Positions 59,093 to 64,000 of a stretch of DNA of 64,000 nucleotides are shown here, piece by piece. The stretch comes from Halomonadaceae bacterium T82-2 (GTDB taxonomy: Bacteria; Pseudomonadota; Gammaproteobacteria; Pseudomonadales; Halomonadaceae). The position numbers and the translations under genes were made by a program. Every line of letters begins with the position of its first letter. Positions within the stretch are counted from its first letter, which is position 1. The notes beneath the pieces are model-generated. The model had not been told where the DNA came from, did not search any database, and saw only the letters and a list, made by a program, of their open reading frames with translations. The stretch spans positions 1 to 64,000 of the forward strand of contig LSBP01000013.1 of the NCBI GenBank assembly GCA_001577635.1, read 5' to 3'.

Positions 59093-62000
59093 TCAGTCAT
59101 CGCCGCCGGGCTCCAGCCAGGCCCGCCACAGCGCCTTCACCGCTTCCCGATGGGCGTGGAAGGGCGCCTCCTCGACGGCGCCGCTCGCCTTGGCCAGCGC
59201 CCGCCGGTGGCTGGTGTCCCGGTAGGCCAGGTAGGCATCGTGCAGCTGGCGGGCCTGGTCGCCGCTCAGGTGGCGCGTCGCTTGGAGCGTCTCGATCAGG
59301 CGCATGTTGTCGCTCCACTCGAGCAGCGCCGGTTCGGAATGGCTCAAGGCCAGCACGGCGTACTGGCAGAGAAACTCGATGTCGACCATGCCGCCGGCAT
59401 CCTGCTTGAGATCGACGCGCCCCGCCTCGCGCTCGTCGGCGCGGCTGCCCAGGTGCTCGCGCATCTTGTGGCGCATGGCGACCACCTCGTCGCGCAGCCT
59501 CTCGGGGTCGCGCTCCCGCCCCAGCACCTCGCCACGAACCGCCGCGAAGCGCTCGCCGAGCGCGGCGTTGCCGGCCACCACCCGCGCGCGGACCAGCGCC
59601 TGGTGCTCCCAGGTCCAGGCCTCGTGGCGCTGGTATTCGGCGAAGGCGTCGAGACTGGTGACCAGCAGCCCGGCGTTGCCCGAGGGCCGCAGGCGCATGT
59701 CGACCTCGTAGAGGGCGCCGGCCGGCGTGACGGCGGTCAGCAGGTGGATGATGCGCTGCCCCAGCCGGGTGTAGAAGACGCTGTTGTCGATCGGCCGCGG
59801 GCCGTCGGTGCTGCCCTGCAGGGCGCCGTCGTGCAGGAACACCAGGTCGAGATCCGAGCCGTAGCCCAGCTCGATGCCGCCCAGCTTGCCGTAGCCGACG
59901 ACCAGGAAGGCCGGCGTGTCGGCCGCGGCCCGCGAGCCGTCGTGGCGCTGCGGGCAGCCGTGCTTGCGGACCAGGTGGCGCCAGGCCATGCCCAGCACGC
60001 GCTCCAGCACCACCTCGGCGATGAAGGTCAGGTAGTCGCTGACCTTCATCAGCGTGCGCGCGCCGGCGATGTCGGACGCCGCCACATGCAGCACCTGGGC
60101 GTGCTTGAAGATGCGCAGCGCCTCGAGCCGGGCCTCCTCGTCGTCCTCGGGAATCCGCGTCAGGGCCTGACGCAGCTCGTCGGCCAGCCGCGCCTTGTCG
60201 GCCGGCGAGTAGAGCGTCGCCGGGGTGAGCAGCTCATCGAGCAGTACCGGGTGGCGGGCCAGCTGCTCGGCGATCCATGGGCTGGCGCCGCACAGGTGCA
60301 TCAGGTGCTCCAGGGCGTCGGGGTTCTCGCGCAGCAGGGCCAGGTAGGCGGTACGCCGCAGCACCGCCTCGATCAGCGGCAGCACCCGCTCCAGGGCGAC
60401 CGTCGGCGCCTCGCTGTCGGCCGCGGCATCGAGCAGCAGCGGCATCAGGGCGTCGAGGCGCTCGAAGCCGATCCGCTGCATGCCCTGCACGGACCGGGAC
60501 TGGCGCAGCGCCGTGATCCGCCGCAGGGCGCCCGCCACGTCGTCGAAGCCAGCCTCGGCGAGCTGCTCCCGGGCTTCCTCGTCGTCCAGCTCGCCACGCC
60601 ACAGGGCACGCCATTCACCGAGCGGCACGCGTCGCGACACCGCCTCCCTGCCCTCCTCGGCCTCCGCCGTGGCGTCCTCCTCGTCGGCCTCGGGCTCGGC
60701 GATCACCGCATCGAAGTGGCGACGGATCCGCTCCCGGGCCTCGCCGAGATGCGCCACCAGCGCCGGCCAGTCCTCGAAGCACCAGCCGTCGTGGCTCATC
60801 CCCAGCGCCACCCGTTCCCGATCGATGGCCGCCGAGGGCAGGGTCTGGGTCTGGCGGTCGTCGAGCGCCTGCAGGACGTGCTCCAGGTCGCGCAGGAAGA
60901 CATAATCCGGCTCGAGCTCGTCGACCACCGCCTGGGGCAGCAGCTCCAGCTCAGGCAGGTGCGCCAGCGCCTGGCGCAGCGAGGTGACCTGCAGTTCGGT
61001 GTCGCGCCCGCCGCGGATCAGCTGGAAGGCCTGGACCACGAACTCCACCTCGCGGATGCCGCCGGGGCCGAGCTTGATGTTCTCGTCCATGCCGCGGCGT
61101 CGCACCTCGCGGTTGATCAGCGCCTTCATCTCACGCAGCGACTCGATGGCCCCGAAGTCCAGGTACTTGCGATAGATGAACGGCCGCAGGCTTTCCAGCA
61201 GCGCCCGCCCGGCGTCGAGATCGCCGGCCACCGGGCGCGCCTTGAGCATGGCGTAGCGCTCCCACTCGCGACCCTGATCCTGGTAATAGCTGGCCAGCAT
61301 GGCGAAGCTGCCCACCAGCGGACCGCCGTCGCCCAGCGGGCGCAGGCGCATGTCGACGCGGAAGGCGAAACCGTCGGCGGTGGGCGCATCGAGCGCGGCG
61401 ATGAGCTTCTGGCCCAGCCGCGTGAAGTACTCCTGGTGGTCGTATTCGCGCTTGCCGCCCTGGGTGGTGCCCTTCTCGGGAAAGGCGAAGATCAGGTCGA
61501 TGTCGGAGGACAGATTGAGCTCACCGGCCCCCAACTTGCCCATGCCCAGCACCACCAGCCGCTGCGGAGTGCCGTCGGCACAGGGCTCGGGCAGTCCCCA
61601 GCGCGGCGCCAGGTGCTGCTCCAGCCAACCGAGCGCCCCCTCCAGGCAGCACTCGGCCAGCCGCGAGACGCTCGCCGCGGTATCCCACATGGTGTGGCCC
61701 TCGGGGCGCGCCAGATCCCGCCAGACGATGCCCAGCAGGCGGGCGTTGCGGAACCGGCGCAGCGCGGCATGCAGCTGCTCCTCGCTGCCGACCCCGTCCA
61801 GCGCATCCGCCAGCCAGCCGTCGAGTGTCGCTCGCTCGGGCGCGGCATCGAGCTCGGCGTCGGCGTCCAGCTGCGCCAGCCAGCCCGGATGCCGCGCCAG
61901 CACGTCGGCAGCAAAGTCGGACACGGCCAGCACCCGCGCCAGCTGGGCGCGGCGCGACTCGGGCAGCGCCGCCCACGCCTCGCCGGGCGGGTCCATCTCC

Positions 62001-62125
62001 TCCCGGCCGGCTCGCTCGTCGGCCTGCACGAGAGCGTCCCGGCAGCGCGTCTCGATCTGCTGCAGGCGCTCCTGCAGCGACGAGGGAAGGTCCATCAGGG
62101 GCAGAAAGGCGTCGGGCAGCGCCAT
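59093..62125 (-). CDS. glnE: Glutamine synthetase adenylyltransferase/adenylyl-removing enzyme
   Basis: Bifunctional enzyme of 1010 aa that controls glutamine synthetase by adenylylation and deadenylylation. Two nucleotidyltransferase domains are visible, each with the G-K-L-G-x-x-E/x-L motif and D-x-D: VVLGMGKLGAGELNLSSDIDLIFAFP in the N-terminal half and VVGYGKLGGIELGYGSDLDLVFLHD in the C-terminal half, each followed by its helical domain (PGGIREVEFVVQAFQLIRGG; DAGGMVDIEFLCQYAVL). The ATG at 62125 is chosen because residues from MALPDAFLPLMD on are consistent with the family; an upstream in-frame ATG at 62197 has no support. Downstream of aceF but with a terminator between. Confidence 0.97.
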   Translation of the reverse strand: MALPDAFLPLMDLPSSLQERLQQIETRCRDALVQADERAGREEMDPPGEAWAALPESRRAQLARVLAVSDFAADVLARHPGWLAQLDADAELDAAPERATLDGWLADALDGVGSEEQLHAALRRFRNARLLGIVWRDLARPEGHTMWDTAASVSRLAECCLEGALGWLEQHLAPRWGLPEPCADGTPQRLVVLGMGKLGAGELNLSSDIDLIFAFPEKGTTQGGKREYDHQEYFTRLGQKLIAALDAPTADGFAFRVDMRLRPLGDGGPLVGSFAMLASYYQDQGREWERYAMLKARPVAGDLDAGRALLESLRPFIYRKYLDFGAIESLREMKALINREVRRRGMDENIKLGPGGIREVEFVVQAFQLIRGGRDTELQVTSLRQALAHLPELELLPQAVVDELEPDYVFLRDLEHVLQALDDRQTQTLPSAAIDRERVALGMSHDGWCFEDWPALVAHLGEARERIRRHFDAVIAEPEADEEDATAEAEEGREAVSRRVPLGEWRALWRGELDDEEAREQLAEAGFDDVAGALRRITALRQSRSVQGMQRIGFERLDALMPLLLDAAADSEAPTVALERVLPLIEAVLRRTAYLALLRENPDALEHLMHLCGASPWIAEQLARHPVLLDELLTPATLYSPADKARLADELRQALTRIPEDDEEARLEALRIFKHAQVLHVAASDIAGARTLMKVSDYLTFIAEVVLERVLGMAWRHLVRKHGCPQRHDGSRAAADTPAFLVVGYGKLGGIELGYGSDLDLVFLHDGALQGSTDGPRPIDNSVFYTRLGQRIIHLLTAVTPAGALYEVDMRLRPSGNAGLLVTSLDAFAEYQRHEAWTWEHQALVRARVVAGNAALGERFAAVRGEVLGRERDPERLRDEVVAMRHKMREHLGSRADEREAGRVDLKQDAGGMVDIEFLCQYAVLALSHSEPALLEWSDNMRLIETLQATRHLSGDQARQLHDAYLAYRDTSHRRALAKASGAVEEAPFHAHREAVKALWRAWLEPGGDD

Positions 62126-62203
62126 GGCAGGGCTCCGTGCGGTCGGTGAAGATACCCCCAGCATAACCAAGCGCCCGGCGACACTGAACCGCCGCACACG
62201 GAC

Positions 62204-62236
62204 AAAAAAACGGCGGCCCGATCGCTCGGGCCGCCG
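62204..62236 (-). terminator. Intrinsic terminator of aceF
   Basis: On the minus strand a perfect 10-bp GC stem (CGGCGGCCCG / CGGGCCGCCG, loop of 6) followed by seven T (62210-62204), 34 bp after the aceF stop. Separates aceF from glnE. Confidence 0.92.
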
Positions 62237-62269
62237 TCGTTGGCGCTGGCCGTGAAAGGCCAGCGGGCG

Positions 62270-64000
62270 TTACAGCAGCAGGCGACGGATATCCGTGAGC
62301 ACCTGGCCGAGGAACGCGGTGAAGCGCGCCGCGTCGGCCCCGTTGACCGCCCGGTGGTCGTAGGACAGCGACAGCGGCATCATCAGCCGCGGCTGGAAGG
62401 CCTGGCCGTCCCATACCGGCTTCATCTGCGACTTGGAGATGCCGAGTATGGCCACTTCCGGCGCGTTGACGATCGGCGTGAACGCCGTGCCACCGATCGA
62501 GCCGAGGCTCGAGATGGTGAAGCAGCCGCCGGTCATCTCCTCGCGCTTGAGCTTCTTCGACTGCGCCTTCTTGGCCAGCTCCACGGACTCCTTGGCCAGG
62601 TCGACCAGCGACTTCTTGTCGGCGTCGCGGATCACCGGGACCATCAGGCCGTCCGGGGTGTCGACGGCGATGCCGATGTGGACGTACTTCTTCCACACCA
62701 CCGTCTCGCCGTCGCTCTTCAGGCTGACATTGAACTGCGGGAACTTGCGCAGCGCGAAGGCGGCCGCCTTGATCAAAAACGGCAGCGGCGTGAGCTTGGC
62801 GCCCTGTGCCTCGGCCTCGGCCTTCATCGACTTGCGGAAGGCCTCGAGCTCGGTGATGTCGGCCTCGTCGAACTGGGTGACGTGCGGCAGGTTGACCCAG
62901 CTGCGATGCAGGTTGGTGGCGCCCATCTTCATCAGGCGGCCCATCGGCTTCTCTTCGACCTCGCCGAACTGGCTGAAGTCCTGATCGGGGATCGGCGGAA
63001 TGCCCGAGCCCCCGGCCGCCGGGGCGGCGGTCGCGGGCGCACCACCCGCTGACTTCTGGCTCATCACCTGCTTGACATAGGTGTGCACGTCCTCCTTGAG
63101 CACACGCTCCTTGGGCCCAGAGGGCTTGACCTGCGCCAGGTCGACCCCCAGCTCGCGCGCCAGCATGCGCACCGCCGGCCCGGCGTGAACCAGCTTGCCG
63201 TCGCGCGGCGGCTCGTTGGCCACCTGGGCCTCGGGGCTCGGCGAACCGGCCGGTGCCGCCGCCGGCTTCTCGGACTGGGCCGCCGGCTTGCTGTCGCTTT
63301 TCGGGGCCTCGGCCTTCTTCGGCTTGGGCTTGGCGCCGGCCACTTCCACATAGCCGATCAGATCGCCCTCGGAGACGGTATCGCCCACCTTGACGCTGAC
63401 CTCGACCAGCGTGCCCTTGTAGGGGCTGGGCACATCCATGGAAGCCTTGTCGGACTCCAGGGTGATCAGCGGGTCTTCCTCGTCGATCGCGTCGCCGGCC
63501 GATACCGCGACCTCGATGATCTCGACGTTCTCGCTGCCGCCGATGTCGGGGACGCGAATCTCCTTGCGCTGGGATTCACCCTCGCTCTCCTCGACCTCAC
63601 CGCTCTGCGGCTCATCGGGCTCGGCGGTCTCGCTGACGGCTTCACCGCCGGCGGCCTGCTCGGGCTCGGCCTCGTCGCCGCCCTCGCCCTCGATCTCCAT
63701 GGTACCGATCAGGTCACCCTCGGAGACGGTGTCGCCTTCCTTGACCGCCAGCGACACCAGCTTGCCGGTATGCGGGCTGGGTACATCCATGGAGGCCTTG
63801 TCGGACTCCAGGGTGATCAGCGCGTCCTCGGCATTGACGCTGTCGCCCTCGGCCACGGCCACCTCGATGATCTCGACGTTCTCGCTGCCGCCGATGTCGG
63901 GGACCTTGACCTCCACCGTGCGCTTGCCGCCGGTGGATTGCTTCGCCGCCTGACCGCTGTCCTTCTTGTCGCCCTTCTCGGCCGGCTTGTCCTCGGCCTT
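62270..64000 (-). CDS. aceF: Dihydrolipoyllysine acetyltransferase, pyruvate dehydrogenase E2 (5' end off window)
   Basis: E2 core of the pyruvate dehydrogenase complex. The frame is open to the right edge: 28 codons of an Ala/Lys/Glu-rich linker, then two lipoyl domains (each with the lipoylated Lys in ESDKASMDVPSP), separated by acidic linkers, a peripheral-subunit-binding domain (GPAVRMLARELGVDLAQVKPSG) and the catalytic domain ending LSYDHRAVNGADAARFTAFL, with the active His and Asp. The visible 5' linker suggests at least one further lipoyl domain upstream; three lipoyl domains are common in gammaproteobacteria. aceE probably lies to the right. Confidence 0.97.
   Translation of the reverse strand, partial: KAEDKPAEKGDKKDSGQAAKQSTGGKRTVEVKVPDIGGSENVEIIEVAVAEGDSVNAEDALITLESDKASMDVPSPHTGKLVSLAVKEGDTVSEGDLIGTMEIEGEGGDEAEPEQAAGGEAVSETAEPDEPQSGEVEESEGESQRKEIRVPDIGGSENVEIIEVAVSAGDAIDEEDPLITLESDKASMDVPSPYKGTLVEVSVKVGDTVSEGDLIGYVEVAGAKPKPKKAEAPKSDSKPAAQSEKPAAAPAGSPSPEAQVANEPPRDGKLVHAGPAVRMLARELGVDLAQVKPSGPKERVLKEDVHTYVKQVMSQKSAGGAPATAAPAAGGSGIPPIPDQDFSQFGEVEEKPMGRLMKMGATNLHRSWVNLPHVTQFDEADITELEAFRKSMKAEAEAQGAKLTPLPFLIKAAAFALRKFPQFNVSLKSDGETVVWKKYVHIGIAVDTPDGLMVPVIRDADKKSLVDLAKESVELAKKAQSKKLKREEMTGGCFTISSLGSIGGTAFTPIVNAPEVAILGISKSQMKPVWDGQAFQPRLMMPLSLSYDHRAVNGADAARFTAFLGQVLTDIRRLLL

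Noticed and set aside
59150-62149. A 999-codon open frame opposite glnE
   Set aside because: Antisense shadow caused by high GC at third positions; the product is a low-complexity Arg/Gln/His/Val-rich sequence, whereas the minus strand encodes full GlnE.

Overview
The window is high-GC DNA from a gammaproteobacterium, most likely a Halomonadaceae (Halomonas-like) marine or halophilic heterotroph. This rests on Pseudomonas-type gene orders (the dimethylglycine operon; aceF next to glnE), several TRAP transporters and a large aromatic-acid catabolic block. The genus is inferred, not proven. No rRNA, tRNA or CRISPR array was recognised.

Layout. 1-3.3 kb: truncated TRAP binding protein, a stand-alone EAL phosphodiesterase and an LpxR-like lipid A deacylase. 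3.3-11.4 kb (minus): the dimethylglycine-catabolism operon, dipeptidase-like gene / DUF5943 gene / dgcA / dgcB / etfA / etfB, with two heptanucleotide tandem arrays between its first two genes. Its likely activator gbdR lies 20 kb away at 30.5-31.7 kb. 11.7-13.8 kb: XRE-cupin regulator with azlC-azlD, and a small membrane protein.

13.8-28.6 kb: a periplasmic PQQ-dependent sugar dehydrogenase gene is split by a 12,612-bp ISL3-family mobile element (14221-26832) with matching terminal inverted repeats and a perfect 8-bp target duplication. The element carries a decayed tnpA, lspA, lnt, a ZIP transporter, an HMA-CDF metal efflux protein and a CadR/PbrR-like MerR regulator (an ISPpu12-like passenger set). 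It also carries ccdA, a peroxiredoxin, an intact tnpA and a mercury operon (merR, merT, merP, two merF-like genes, merA, a 44-aa membrane protein). Four promoters with the 19-bp spacer typical of MerR control are visible.

28.6-31.7 kb: an aldose dehydrogenase, mtgA and gbdR. 32-46.8 kb: a protocatechuate (beta-ketoadipate) block: pcaHG with a PcaQ box, pcaQ, a DctPQM TRAP transporter, a pcaD-pcaC fusion (pcaL), an AtoE-type permease, pcaF, pcaJ, pcaI, pcaB, the IclR regulator pcaR and an AEC permease. A shared three-half-site motif precedes the TRAP operon, pcaI and the pcaB/pcaR divergence.

47-57.5 kb: a phthalate block: reductase (pht2), dihydrodiol dehydrogenase (pht4), MarR regulator, class II aldolase-like decarboxylase, Rieske oxygenase (pht3), 4,5-dihydroxyphthalate decarboxylase (pht5), a TAXI-type TRAP transporter and a quinolinate phosphoribosyltransferase. 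Phthalate would be converted to protocatechuate here and pass to the neighbouring pca genes. Both phthalate transcription units carry the same near-palindrome in their promoter regions. The latter part of this block is visibly more AT-rich than its surroundings. 57.7-64 kb: aroQ, a membrane protein of unknown function, glnE and the 3' part of aceF.
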